In this document: piece after piece, positions 17,191-29,159 of the stretch
Numbering within the stretch: position 1 is the first letter of the stretch
Layout: every line of letters begins with the position of its first letter
Assembly (NCBI RefSeq): GCF_004798865.1
Contig: NW_025336087.1
Span: 13,622,686 to 13,686,685, forward strand
Reading direction: 5' to 3'
DNA from: Varanus komodoensis
Lineage: Eukaryota; Chordata; Lepidosauria; Squamata; Varanidae
Length of the DNA: 64,000 bases
Notes under the pieces: model-generated
What the model was told of the DNA's origin: nothing
What the model saw: only the letters and a program-made list of their open reading frames with translations
The model's database searches: none
Program-made: the position numbers and the translations under genes

Positions 17191-17716
17191 TATGAGGGAA
17201 ACCAAGTGCATTCTTTCAGATGTGATGTACACACACAACATCTCTCCTCTCCTCTCCTTCTCTCTCTCTCACACACACCACTACCCCATACTTTGCAATT
17301 GCACGGATCTTCCTAGCATTTTAAAGCAACTCCCACCACCACCTTGAAAAGGGCTTGCCAATCCTGTACAACAATAATAATTTGAGCATATGTAATTTTT
17401 TAATTTGCAACTCATGACTGTAGCAATAAGATGGAGTTTGCTTCTCCTACTCTGATGCTAAGAGAACCCTACAGCGGTTGAGCAGGATACAAACATATTT
17501 AGTAAATAAATAACTATTTAATTGAGAATAATACTTCTATCCTGATATAAAAAGATACTATATTTAAAAAAGTAAAAAGAAATGTAACCATCTGTAATGA
17601 TGTGCCTGCCTGTCTGGCTACCCACAACCATACAGTAGTTTTCATGCAAGAAGGAAAGATGTCTCAGCGAGCCATGCCAGGTGCCCTTGCTGGGCATGTC
17701 TCTGATCCTCCCCCTC

Positions 17717-17743
17717 CACACACACACACACACACACACACAC
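17717..17743. repeat. (CA)n microsatellite
   Basis: About 13 CA units, followed by CT-rich sequence. Confidence 0.95.
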
Positions 17744-18439
17744 TCTCACACTCTGTTCCGTTGTGGCCCCATCTAACCCACTGCTCTCTGGGGATTACGG
17801 GACATGTGTAGCCCAACACATTGAGAGGTTGCCAAGCTTGAAAACACTCTTTAGTCTGACCAGCTTTGACTCTTTGCAGCAGCATGAATTCTCAACAGTC
17901 CTGCTTTGAAATGCTGGTTTTGAGGGTATTTCAGCATCACTCTGAAAGGCAAAATTTTCACAAGAGGATCTGGATTTTGTGGTCGTTCATTTTTAAAATT
18001 CCCCCCAAACATTCCAAGTTTCCAGTAGACAAACTGGAAATAAATTGTCCAGGGCGGCAAGGAGCTTTCTTTCTTTAGCTTATTCTCCTGTTATGGGCAC
18101 CAGACAGCCCCTGTTGAAGGGACCAGAGAGGTCTTGCTGTGCTGCAGGTTAGCCTCCGCAGGAGGAGCACCCCAGGCTGGTGCAAGGATTTAAAGGTGTG
18201 TTGCATCAAACAGAGAGGCAGCATGTGAACAAACCAGAGCAATCCCTTCTGCCCGAGACAAGTAACCATTGGAATGGATCATCCAAGCCAGGTGATGCTC
18301 CACCAACTGAAAACCAGTCTGGCTGGTGGCAGAGGGCCTGGACTTCAAGGACCTAGGCCAGCTGCCCTCACCTTCCCTTAGAAGACCATGTGGCTGAGTG
18401 GCACTTTGAAGTTTCTGTCTTCCTACCTACATGCCCCCT

Positions 18440-18985
18440 CCAGTGTAAAGTAATGCATGTTGGAGCAAAAAATCCCAACTTCAAATATACGCTGATGGAT
18501 CTGAGCTAGCAGTGACTAAGCAAGAAGGAATCTTGGGGTACCAGTGGACAGCCTGACGAAAATATTGACCCAGTGCTCAGCTGCTGTGAAAAAGGCAAAC
18601 TCCATCCCAGGCATAATTAGGAACAGAATAGAAAACAGAACTGTCAAAATCTTACTCGCCTTATAAAATCCTTTGGTGCCACCACACCAAGTATTGTGTT
18701 CAGTTTTGATTGCAATACCTGAAAAAGGACATTTTTGGATGGCTTTAAAAGGGGATTGGACAAATTCATGAGGAAAGAGGCTTTCAGTGGCTGCCTTGCT
18801 GACTGTGTGCTGCCTCCTTTGTCAGAGAAGGCATCCCTGCATACATCAGTTATTGAGTTGTTTGGACAGCAGGAGGTCTTGCACGCATCCTGCTTGAATG
18901 ATCCTGTGGGCAGCTGCTTTGTCACTGTGTGCTGGACTAGACAGGCCTTGGCATGGCAGTTCTTCTGTTCTTATTCTCCAGCTAT
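18440..18985 (+). mobile_element. CR1 LINE fragment, RT carboxy end and 3' tail
   Basis: The translation from about 18440 reads CKVMHVGAKNPNFKYTLM, a hallmark of CR1 reverse transcriptase near its end. Decayed frames for the 'NRTVKILL' and 'YCVQF' segments follow. At about 18735-18985 comes the squamate CR1-type tail (ggattggacaaattcatgag, ctggactagacaggcct, cttctgttcttattct). Frames are broken. Confidence 0.8.
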
Positions 18986-19032
18986 CCATGGTGCTGAAGC
19001 CTAACACCAAACTAGGCTTCAGCACCATGGAC
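18986..19032. repeat. Perfect 18-bp inverted repeat, 11-base loop
   Basis: TCCATGGTGCTGAAGCCT at 18986-19003 is exactly complementary to 19015-19032. A related half, 'gttcagcaccatggatag', occurs near 37570-37590, so it is probably a small foldback element. Confidence 0.8.
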
Positions 19033-19269
19033 AGTGCTTTAAAGTTCAAACTGAAGTCCGGCATGACTAAACCATCCCATTGACTTTAGAACCACCAGCC
19101 TACACTGGTTATCTGGGCTGGCATGGGCTATGGGGCCCTGGATCTTGGCCCGGAGATGCAGCCTGTACTACACTACCGGCCTGGAGACATGGGGCATGGT
19201 GGGGAGAGAGGAGAACCAAAGTGGCCTGCTTTTACTTGGGGCTGAGTCTCTCATGCAGCGTTGGGCTGT

Positions 19270-19440
19270 GTGTCAGCATCATAAGAACTTCACCATTTGA
19301 AGCTAAGAGCCCAAAGGGAGCTGTGCAGTACAATCCAGTCTGGACTGTCCAAGGTTCCATCTAGTTCAGCATTCTGACCACACAATGGCCAACCAGTTTC
19401 CCACAGGAAACCTACAAGCGAGCAGGCCTGCTCTCCCTTG
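19270..19440 (-). mobile_element. CR1-type LINE 3' tail
   Basis: The plus strand reads ggttccatctagttcagcat, then tctgaccacacaatggccaa and cctacaagcgagcag, the reverse complement of the tail family at 34390-34610. Minus orientation, short and decayed. Confidence 0.6.
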
Positions 19441-19479
19441 TGGTGGAGGGAAGGATGTGATCCAATGGGGCAGTACTAA

Positions 19480-19690
19480 AGGAACTGTGTTTTAGGTTGG
19501 ATGTCAGGAGGTACTTCCTGATGGTTAGGGCCCCTAGGATATGGAATGGGCTTCCATGGGAGGTGGTGGAGGCCTCGCTAGTGAGGGCATTCAAGGGAAG
19601 ATTGGACACCCACATGTTGGGCATCATATGAGTGGAGCCAGCTTGATCCAGGGGTCAGATTAGATGGCCCAGGAGACCCTTTCTGACGTG
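19480..19690 (+). mobile_element. CR1 LINE 3' terminal fragment
   Basis: Contains the CR1 protein end in decayed form (gaggtggtggaggcctcgct, attcaagggaagattggac) and the terminus 'cagattagatggcccaggag' to 'tgctatgtttctatga'. Plus orientation. Confidence 0.72.
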
Positions 19691-19786
19691 CTATGTTTCT
19701 ATGAGACCCACATCCCCCAGCAACTGGAGTGTAGGCATACTGCCTCTGACAGTGGGGGTAGCATAAAAGCATCAGGATTAATAGCC

Positions 19787-20155
19787 ACTGATAGCCGTAT
19801 CCCCCATGCATTTGTCCAGCCTCCATTTAAAGCCTTCCAAACTGGTGGCCAGCACTACCTCTTGTGGAAGGGAACTGCATCACATGCGTGGTGTGTGAAT
19901 TTTATTCTGAATTTCTTACCAATCAGCTTCATGAGATAACTGTTTTGGATTCTAATATTTTGGGACAGGAAGAAAAATGTCCCAGAATGCCCCTCTCCGC
20001 TTTCTCCGCAAGAGACAGAGTTGCATACCTCTATCGTGTCTCCCCTTCCTCCTCCCGTTTCTAGGCGAAACAATCCCAGATATTGCAACCTTTTCTCATG
20101 GGGAAGTTTCTCCAGCCCTTCGATCATTTTAGCTGCATTTAGTTCGATTCCGCAA
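19787..20155 (-). mobile_element. CR1-type LINE fragment
   Basis: The plus strand carries the reverse complement of a CR1 RT end (tttaaagccttccaaactgg) and the following segment (ctaggcgaaacaatcccaga, 'tctcatggggaag'). It abuts the plus-strand CR1 piece on its left in the opposite orientation. Confidence 0.6.
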
Positions 20156-20194
20156 CATCCTTTTTCGGATTCATGATCACAGCTGCGCACAGTC

Positions 20195-20880
20195 TACCAA
20201 GCGGCGTATGGTCGTGGGGTTTGCTCTTCGCCTGGAGGTGGCGTCGTTCATCCACCTAGAATTTGCCTCCGTTAAACCGCGCGGGCCGAGCTGCGAGCCG
20301 CCACCAGAGGGATATTTCGAATGGGAATACAGCCCTCTTCGCAGACGCAGCCTGCGCGGCAAGCAACGCGTCGCCAGGGGCCGTGGCGGGGCTGCTTTGC
20401 TTGCTCGGGCGGCGAGTTCCGGGCGCGTCCAGCCACGCTCTGTGCCGGAGTTTGACGCCCCGCACCGCGACGGCTCGGGCGGCGAGACTCTCGGCCCAGC
20501 GGCCTGGAACAAGGGGCTCAGGTCCCTCTCCAGCGCCGGAGGCCGAACCCCTCCGCCAGACCTACTGGATCGGTGGCTGATCGTCACCTGGCGACTAGGA
20601 TCTCGATCCTCAAGAAACTGGAGAAGTTTCTGCTCCCCTCGCTCCTTCCCGCACTCCCGCAACGGCAGAGCCCGTGCGGCGCACCAGGGAGCGTGTGAAC
20701 GGCTGGGGAGTCCGGGGTTCGAATCTGCTCTCGCTGGGCTGGGCGACCTGCATGCTAAGACCTTGACATCGCTCGCTGGGTTTGCCGGCGCTCGCCTAAG
20801 CCCGCACTCGTTCTGACGTCGCCTAACCCCCGTCGCCGACCCGGCTTGGAGCGAGGCTAGGAGAAACACGAGAATGACCA
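20195..20880. promoter_or_regulatory. Orphan CpG island A
   Basis: Abrupt rise in G+C and CpG with long open frames on both strands (202 codons plus, 234 minus), as expected from low stop-codon density in GC-rich DNA. No domain is recognisable. A CRE-like TGACGTC lies at 20815-20821. A stretch near 20705-20745 (ggggttcgaatctg) resembles a MIR-like tRNA B box. Confidence 0.55.
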
Positions 20881-21560
20881 CTCAGAAGGGCGTAGGGGCG
20901 AGCTCTGAAAGCCTCCGGCGTGAGTTTTGCGCTGCACAAAGACTATGAACCCGCCTTCTGCTTTCTCCAGAATATGACTCGAGACTCGGTCACACAATTC
21001 ACCTCCAAACGTGCAATTTCCTAGAGCCTGGTAATTTAAAGCAAAACACAAACCGAGCTGAAAGACCTCTCAGAAAAAGTTGTATAAACCGTAGTTGGAT
21101 ATGGCCCCAAGGCATGCAATTTCCAGAACTTATACGAATTCGCAGATCTCATGAGAGTCTATGACAAAAGTCCCACGGATTTTAAGGGAGCTGGGTTTTA
21201 ACTTTCAGGTAAGTTTTCTTTCCCCATATCGGTTGTTTCTATGTTATGAAGCTAATGAAGAAATGCAGATAAACACACACACCAAGCAAACAAACTGGAC
21301 ATCGTGGGAAGGCATTGAAATAGCTAACTTTCCTCGTTTTTAAGCTACCATTCTGAGCACATATACTTTGGGAATAAGTCTTCTTTGCTGATGATTCATT
21401 CAACATTTTGAGATCATGGCGATCCCTGTTCATGCAACATCACTCTCCTAAATATCTCCCACTCTCAGCTAATTGTAAGCCCTTTAAGTCTCACTTATGG
21501 CAATGAAAGAGTTAGACTTTGCTCCCCCCACCCCCCTCGCCTTCCATCTCAAGCTGAAAT

Positions 21561-21697
21561 AACAAAAAGCCTTGTGGCACCTTAAAGACTAATAAATTTA
21601 TTTTGGCATCAGCTTTTGTGGACTGTATCCCACTTCATCTGAAAGCTGCTGCCATTATAAATGTGTTAGCCTTTAAGATGCCACAAGACTCTGTTGT
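21561..21697. mobile_element. Foldback (MITE-like) element with about 37-bp arms
   Basis: The left arm (aaaagccttgtggcacctta, aagactaataaatttat) is complementary to the right arm (ataaatgtgttagcctttaa, gatgccacaagactctg) with few mismatches. The centre has 'ccacttcatctgaaagctgc'. This is a widespread sauropsid foldback family. A partial relative lies near 62795-62850. Confidence 0.75.
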
Positions 21698-21699
21698 TT

Positions 21700-23640
21700 C
21701 TGTTGCAACAGACAACAAAGTCATTCCTCTGGAAATTATCCCATTTAGGTAAATTCCTCAGCTGCATTTGAACTGTAATGGTTTTGACAGGGTCTGCTCC
21801 TTCCCCCACCACCTGAAATTATTTGGATGACATTTCCAGGTAAAAACATCTAGAAGGCCAGCTTTCTTCCGCATAACTTAATTCGAAACTCAGGCACTGT
21901 GAAAACTGAAATAAAGGTAGTTAAATACAGTGCAGAGCAGTTTCTCACTTGATATCATCAGGTGATTTCTAGAACTGTGGATAAGAGAGAAATACATTTA
22001 TATTTCTTTGTTACTAATTCAAAATTCCAAAATATGTTCGGTTTTATTTTTCTGTATCTGTGAGACTAGCTATTTGAATTAGAATAACTAGGAATGAAAC
22101 AGAGTGCCTACCTTGGTAAAAGAGAAACAAACATGAGGAGAGAAAACCAAAAGTTACACTCTTTCTTTGTTAAGATCCATGGGACCTCTGCCATTGACTA
22201 TGATAAGATCTGTTCGTTTTTAAGTGTTTGGAAAGTTGATATTAGCTTGGACTACACAGGTACCTTCCATGGGAACCAGCTGAACTATGGACAGTGCAAT
22301 TCTATTCTTGTTTCCTCGGAAGTAAGGTGAATAGGGCTCAACATCTCAGCTAGGATTTACTGCCAGGTAAGTATCTTTACAAACTTAACTGGGAGTATGT
22401 TCCATTGAACTCAGTATGACTTACTTTCGAGCAGAAGTGCCCAGGATGTCTGTTATTGCCTAAGGCAATACACTATTTCAGTTAGGGCCTTTATTTTGAA
22501 AATTAGATTCCATTGCTAAGATAATTTCAGATCGTCTGGAACATTTTATGGGAAAAAGAGGTACAAGCTTCAATTTGATGCATGCTTGCCTTGGAGAAAC
22601 TCCTGCTGAGGTCAATGAAGCTTACTTTTGAGTAGACACTTCTAGAATTATACTGATAACAATTATTTATAAGCACCTTCACATAACTATTTAGGACCAA
22701 GGTATCAGGTTAGTATTTCACTTCTGGAATCTGTGGTCATATTATAAACCTTTGTGGGAATGGAACAGATTGTCAGCTACTACTTAATAAAAAATGGTAC
22801 CTAGTTAACCACAAATATATTTTCCTTTAATAAAAAAATACAATCAGAATGAAATATTACTTGGTTGTGTTGAGAGAGTTTATAAGGCTATCTATAAATC
22901 TCTGTATGTTGAGCTGCTATCTGTTTACTTTAAGTACCTGAATAATCCCATATGATCATTTCAAAAAACAAAAACCACAGTATGCAATTAAATCAGGGAA
23001 TTTGTAGAAACAATCTTTTAAATCATCCCTAATTGACTAACTTGAAGAAAATAGTGATGAGGTGGAAGTGAAGATTCCAAGCCCTTCAATGGGCAGTTTG
23101 TTGTGTAAATTCAATGAGATTTTCCAAAGAATTTGTTTAGGATAAGCGTGGTGGCAACGAGGTCGCTTCCCTTGACATTTGTGGAAGAAAATCAAGTTCC
23201 TCTTATTGGCTTCCATGAAAGGAAGGACCACATGCTTACTTTCCTCAGTTCATCCCGGCGGGCTCCCTTCAATAGCATTAGAATTTCTAAGGAAAGGCTG
23301 CAATCCGAGATCCATTTACCCAGGAGTAATCCCAGACTCAATGGGATCTGCTTTTAAGTAGACAAGTCTAGGATTGCATCATTAGGATAAGTGTTTTCAT
23401 CTCAACTTCTTCCATCCTTCTATCGAGCTAACTGGCTTTTCAGGGTTTGAACAACACCAAGGTAACACTGCACTCGTTGCATCTCTGCGCAGACTTCTGA
23501 TTTAAGTTCATTTCCAAAAACAAACACAAACACAAACAAAAGCACACACGAATCAGAATTAGGACAGTAATTGCTGTCCTTCCTTCGATCGTCTACTTGA
23601 AAATTGCAATAATTTATTTGTAAGCAGCGCCGAAGCACTC
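21700..23640. other. Intergenic, mostly unassigned
   Basis: AT-rich sequence with decayed P2 palindromic repeats at about 22370-22445, 22600-22655 and 23310-23395. No host exon is supported. Confidence 0.4.
22370..22445. repeat. Short palindromic repeat (family P2)
   Basis: Reads 'aactgggagtatgttccatt' then 'gaactcagtatgacttactt'. Same module as the cleaner copies at 36457-36489 and 61243-61300. Confidence 0.55.
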
Positions 23641-24092
23641 AATTCTTCAGAAAATCCTCCCGCGCAGGCACTCTGCGCACCAGCGGGACTCGCGGCTTGC
23701 GCAAGAGACCTCGCAGACGGCAGGAGCTGCCCCAGTCCCTGACCGGAGACGAGCGCGCGTGGGCTGCCTTGCCACCACGCGGGCGCACACGCAACAAGCT
23801 CACGACTGCCGATTGTAGGGAAACTTTACCTTTATTTAGTGCTCCTACCGGGTATCTCTCTCCCACCCCTGTGCAATCTGTTACGGAAATGAAACCTTAC
23901 CCAAGTTTCTTTCTTTCTTTCTTTCTTTCCTTTTTTTTTTTTTGGTCTGCTTTGTCGGGAGCCTTCATTATTTTGCCGCACTCGCCCGGTGCGCACGCAC
24001 AGTGGATTTCCATTATGGACATGGCCCATCCCATTGTCCTGAATGGGAAGCTATAGTTTACTCAAGTTTTCGAGGGGTTGCCCCCCCCCCCC

Positions 24093-24140
24093 GCCCCTTC
24101 ATAGGGTCACCGTAAGTCGGAGACGACCTGACAGCACAGA
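24093..24140 (+). mobile_element. BovB/Sauria-SINE type 3' tail fragment
   Basis: Reads 'catagggtcaccgtaagtcg' then 'gagacgacctgacagcaca', close to the 3' tail shared by squamate BovB LINEs and Sauria SINEs. Only about 45 bases remain recognisable. Confidence 0.5.
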
Positions 24141-24266
24141 GAAGCCACCCTCGACCCGAGCCGAGGTCCCCACCCTTTGCATCCACGCGAATATTCCGGT
24201 GGCGGCTCAGCCTCCCTTGACACGAGACGCTCTTGTAAGGACCAGTTTGGGAAGTCGGCTCTCCCC

Positions 24267-24305
24267 GCTTTGCTTTGCTTTGCTTTGCTTTGCTTTGCTT
24301 TGCTT
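24267..24305. repeat. (GCTTT)n pentanucleotide repeat
   Basis: About eight uninterrupted copies. Confidence 0.95.
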
Positions 24306-24465
24306 CCTTGCTGTGTTATGCTTGGCAAGGTTGGAGACCTGCTACGACGCAGACATATCGGGCGCTTTCCCCTTGGAAGACCGCTGGGGGGTTGGAGGAA
24401 TGATGGATTTTACTTCCAAATGTGTTTTCCAACGATCACTCTCTTAAACACCTTCCCCCCCCCCC

Positions 24466-24565
24466 NNNNNNNNNNNNNNNNNNNNNNNNNNNNNNNNNNN
24501 NNNNNNNNNNNNNNNNNNNNNNNNNNNNNNNNNNNNNNNNNNNNNNNNNNNNNNNNNNNNNNNNN
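24466..24565. other. Assembly gap (100 N)
   Basis: Exactly 100 N, the conventional placeholder for a gap of unknown size. The left flank ends in a C run in CpG-rich DNA, a common cause of sequencing failure. Missing sequence could be short or could hold a GC-rich exon. Confidence 0.98.
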
Positions 24566-27350
24566 GATTTCCGGGCTCTCCATTTTGCTTTGGCCAGGAA
24601 TGCACAGAGACCTTTGCTAGGCAGAGATTCGTGCTTCTTTGGATCGCGTTTTGGTTTTCCTTTCTTTTGTTTGTTTGCTTTTTTCTGGCGCTTCCGGCTT
24701 GCTGCTTCTTCGGTCCCTCTATTTATACAGAGCCGTTCTTCTGCGGGGAATAGACGGGAAAATCAAACGGCAGAGAAATGTCCCTTAATTCTTCCGTTTA
24801 AAGACAGACACTAGTCGCAAAAGAAAATAAAGAAGGCTAAACTACTTCCCTAAGACCCACATGTATGCGCAATGGTGGTCGATGCACCGGGGAGCGGGGG
24901 CGGGGGGGGGAGAGAAAATCCTGCGGGAAGACAGCAAGCGATACTTTCTTTCATTGTAGTTCACTTATGTGCTTTTATATACGAAAAGGTTAACATGTTT
25001 ACACAGAAGAAAGTCGAGATTATCTTTTCTTACTTTAACCTGTGTTTTTGTATCATAATAGGCTTATAGAATCTCCCCTTTTTATTTTGTACTTTATGCA
25101 TATTCTTTACCAGGAATATTGTTAAAATTACTGGCAAGTATTATTGTACCATTCTGACTGTAAAATAATATCTTCTTTTTTTACACATTTTCAAAAATAA
25201 AGCAATTAATTTTCAACAAAATAAAACCGGTAATTAGCTTTAGGCCTTCAACTCTCTAGTACTTTCCTCTGTAAATGTTGAATACTAGCTTGACCTATAT
25301 ACCTGGCCATATGAACAAATTGGATTCCAGGGTAGATCAAGCTATCTATTATTGCAAATGCAGAAAAATGCTTTCTTGGACAGATAATATTTTTGCCGAA
25401 TCATTCACAAGCTGCCTCAACTAAAGTTGTGTGGGTGGAAAATGCATTCAAGCCTGTTGCCTGGCATACCAAATTTTCAGGCTTACTAGCATACAAGTTC
25501 CCTTTTTCTGTAGTCATCTTGAAAGTACTTACTGAAAATTTTACTTAGCATCAATAGGGCTTGCTTTCTAGTTAAATGTGAATTATATCTTGGCCCATGC
25601 GTAAGCTTCACTGATGCATGGTTCTTGACATAGATACTGTTATGCCATGTCAGATGATGAAAATATTGCATTCAGGCCTTTGTAACTATGGATCAAAACA
25701 GAGTGAAGGACTAGCAGAAGAAAACAAAGGCTATAATCTTCTCTAATAATGACTTTTTGTACATGGATCAAATTGATGGAAAAAATTAAAATTCTTCAAA
25801 GAATTTAAATACACAATTTACTTTGCAACTGCATCACAAAGGCCCATGGGTACCAAACAGCAATGCGGTTCCTAATTGTGGGACAAGTGACTGTGTGTTT
25901 AGTTTTTGACAGATAACACAAATACCTTGAAAGAAATCTAATTAATATGTTATGAAAATGGAAAAGGTTCTGATTGACAGGAAACGTCTTGCATGAAAAT
26001 GAAGACTGATATTAAATACGTTTTGCCGTGAATATCAGAAGGGATGGTAAACCAGTTTAAGATCATTTGTCACCGTTAAAACTGATGAACTTCTTAAACT
26101 ATGAGAAAGATTTTTGTTACAGATTTTTACAAATGTAGCCAATTATTATGAGAAATATGCTGGTCCCACCACCCATCACCTTCAAAATAAGTTCCAGTGC
26201 AAATAAAAGGAACTTCTTTTCCAAGTTAATGCTTTTTAGGTTTGAGGTGTGGCTTATAAAAGCTGGATAGGGCTGAGGGGAATTCTACTTGTTTTTATGG
26301 GTGTACGTTTCAGATTTCTTCTAATATGTCTGTACAATAGTACAAATCTGTCTAGGAACACTATAGTCACAGTGATAGTGGAATCATATGTGGAAAGCCT
26401 GCTTTTTTAAAAATCTGCTTGGTTATAGCACACAGCAATAACCAAGATCTGCACAAATTGTCATTTCCATTAAATAAATGAACAGTATATTTCAGGTTCT
26501 TTTGTAGAAAGGCAAGGAATGCATGGCCCTTTATTATACAACTGATTTACCAAACAGGCTCATAAATGTTTACTGTCTTGGTTTAAAAACTATTCTTCAC
26601 TTGGTGAGGCTATTGTAATCACCAGTGCATGCTATATTTCAGCAGCTATGAGATAGAATTCTATTAACTGTTTAGCGTTCTACTAGACACATAGCTGAAA
26701 TCCACAAGGAAAATTTAATACAATATCAGTTTTAAAAAACCCAAACCTTTGATGACTGCCTACACAGAAGTAACAGGTGCATAGAAGGGAACCTCTGTCC
26801 TAAAGTCCCTTACATGGTCACACTGAATTCCAGATGCATATTAATGATGTATCCAATAGAACATGGAATTTAGCTGGCTTGTAACACCTCAGGTAAACAT
26901 GGATGTTTACCTGGTTGTGAAATAAATTGCACTCATCTCAGGAAAAACAGCTAAGAGAAGAATCGGATGCAAGTTTAGATGGAAATAAGGGCCTACAAGT
27001 CCTAGCATTCCCTAAACATCTGGCTAGGAAATGCTGGAAGTTGTAGGCCCATTTTTCTATTTAAATCTGCATAAGAGGCTTGTTGCACCATGAAGATGGG
27101 CAATTTTTTCTGCCATACGCTTTCAACCACTTCATCAGAGATTCAGGGTGTAATAGAAGGCCTATCCTGTGGGATGGAGGAAAGAATAGGAAACAGTGGA
27201 TCAGCCACCAAAAAAAAAAAAAAAAAAAAAAAAACCCACCGTGCAACTTGTTACTAAAACAGGTTCAACATGTTCGTTGTTTGCTTTACAATGACCGCTT
27301 TAAATGTGTGTGTGTGAATATCATGACAATTTCCTAAAAATGCAGAACCG
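24566..27350. other. AT-rich intergenic stretch right of the gap
   Basis: No coding exon is recognised. The first 630 bases shade from mixed to AT-rich and hold an AATAAA at 25196-25201 on the plus strand, which could be the 3' end of a transcript starting left of or within the gap. A P1 foldback copy lies at 26989-27050 and an A run of 25 at 27210-27234. Confidence 0.4.
26989..27050. repeat. Foldback repeat (family P1)
   Basis: 'gggcctacaagtcctagcat' pairs with 'atgctggaagttgtaggccc' almost completely around a short loop. Same ACTACAAnTCCCA-type core as 40836-40958 and 51885-52010. Confidence 0.75.
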
Positions 27351-27359
27351 TGCTATTTC

Positions 27360-28020
27360 TGATTTCCCCCGAGGTGCTGCTTGATCGCAGCCCTGACAGC
27401 TCCCAGGGTCTTCGGCTGCAAGTTTCCCCATCCGCTTCTCCACGCCAGGAGTAGCAGGCCGGTGGCTGGTGGGCAGGCGAGGGAGGGGACGGGACCGCTG
27501 CCAAGCCCGGGCCTCCAGGCGCAGTGCGAAGGCGCAGCGCTGCCTGGCCTTGCCCTCCCGGCGTCTCTCGAGGCAGGCAAGCCGCGTTCCGGGGGGCCTG
27601 TCGGGGACTCGCCATCGCCTCGCTCCCGGCCTGCTGCGCGAAGAAGAGAGCGGCGCCTGGCCGGAACCGCGGCCCCGGCGCCGAGGCCTCCCTGGGACGG
27701 TCCCCGCGCGCAGAGGATGCTTTGCCCGGCGGCGCGCGTCCAGCCGGCCTCCGAAGGGGCCGCGCAACATCTGGGCGTCTGCTGGCCTGGGCCTGCGCGG
27801 CATCTGGGCTCTCCCGCTTGGCGGCGGCGGCACCCGCTTTCCCGGGCCTGCTGCGGGATGGCCCGCCCGAGCCCACGGCCCCGGGCGGGTAGCTGAGCGA
27901 GCGGCAGAGAGGGCCCGGGCTGGCGCGGCGGCGCGGCGGCGCGGCCGCCCCGTTTGCCAGAGCAGGTGCTGCCGTTAACAAAGGCCGGAGAGCCTTTGAT
28001 GAGGCTCAGGGCAAGCTCGC
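27360..28020. promoter_or_regulatory. Orphan CpG island C
   Basis: Very GC-rich, open in five or more frames on both strands (up to 251 codons), without a recognisable domain. It passes at its right edge into a moderately GC block with TCF/LEF-like and octamer motifs. Confidence 0.55.
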
Positions 28021-28130
28021 TGAACGGGGCACCCCACTGGCATGCAAATGGAGCCCGGGCTCCCCTTTCGCTTTGAAGGCACAGTCGCTGGGTATTTGCA
28101 GAGATCAAGCCCGGTGGAGAGGCTGATCGA
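27970..28130. promoter_or_regulatory. Candidate regulatory block with TCF/LEF and octamer motifs
   Basis: AACAAAGG at 27977-27984, CCTTTGAT at 27993-28000 and the octamer ATGCAAAT at 28042-28049 lie within 75 bases. This is inference from motifs only; conservation was not tested. Confidence 0.3.
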
Positions 28131-29155
28131 CCCTAAAAACAAACTGGAGGGGCGGCGTCAAACTGCCCTCCCTTCCACCCCATTTTCCCCTCTTTTCTCC
28201 CCAAGTACAAAGTGTGGATTCATTAACCCGTCCTTTCCCCAATCCCCGCGACATCATATCCTGCCCCCCGTAGGTCCGAGAGAGATGAATGACTAGCCCT
28301 GAATTGGGAAGGAATGGCTTGTCCAGGGAAGAGCTAATGTTTCAATCAGTGCTCCCAAAAAGGACCACACAAAAAGCCACGTCTTCGTTTATGGTTCTAT
28401 TATGTCGAGTTTTAATCCAGGGATGGACTTAACCAAATGTTATCTATTGGGAACGTAATGAAGCCCTTATGTATGCAGTCGGGCTTTTATGAATGCCACA
28501 CACGGTGTCTCTTAAGTTTAACCCACAGTGCTGCTTTTACCCACAGAGCTGTTATGTCTCTTTAAAAATGGTCTGTGATTCATTCACTTTCAGTTAGGCT
28601 GTTGTCTCTCTCCTATCCCGCCTCAAAACAGCATTTCTAGTTGGGGTTTTTTTTAAAAAGCATTTCTCTCCAAAGCTTTCCATGTTGTTAAAACTAAGAA
28701 TATCAGTTTAAGAAGTCGATTTCATTAGCACCTTAAACACTTTTGCTACCATCCCAAGCTGATGAGCAGGATACTGCCGGATTGCTGTGTGTGAAACCGA
28801 ACAAAGACCTTTGGACCAGGAGGGACGAGTTTCTGCCAGCCTTTATGTGCAACTCAGTTGCATACAAGTTTTGGGGATGTCCTTGAATTTGGCTGCGTGA
28901 GATCCAACTCACGCTTCTTTGTTGTGGTTTTGGGTTTGTTTGCTTGTTCTCTTATGGCATTTATTGCCCTTTCAAGTGTGTACGTCCAGGGGTGGCTAAA
29001 TCCACGTGTTTTGGGCTAAGTTAAGTTGGTGGTTCTGATTTCTCCCTTCGTCACGCCCCTCCTTTGGTAATCGAGCAAGCATTTCCAAGGGCAAGGGAAC
29101 GTGCTTATTTCTGATATATTATATATATTTTTAAACACACCCTTACCAGTAGTGA
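28110..29155. other. Intergenic between CpG blocks
   Basis: No exon or repeat family is recognised. The absence of recognisable repeats over about 1 kb, in a window otherwise full of them, would fit constrained non-coding DNA, but this is only suggestive. Confidence 0.35.
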
Positions 29156-29159
29156 AGGA

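Larger units (their letters stand above)
23640..24465. promoter_or_regulatory. Orphan CpG-rich block B up to the assembly gap
   Basis: CpG-rich at 23640-23815, then mixed with simple repeats: TTTC units and a T run at about 23908-23944, a C run at 24081-24092 and GCTTT units at 24267-24305. It ends in a C run against the gap. No domain-bearing frame. Confidence 0.45.

Noticed and set aside
20177-20881. Open frames of 202 and 234 codons on opposite strands
   Set aside because: They overlap in a CpG island, where stop codons are rare by composition. Neither has a known domain, and each shadows the other.
24177-24814. Plus frames running through the N gap
   Set aside because: Continuity is an artefact of 100 N being divisible into unknown codons with no real sequence; flanking residues show no known protein.
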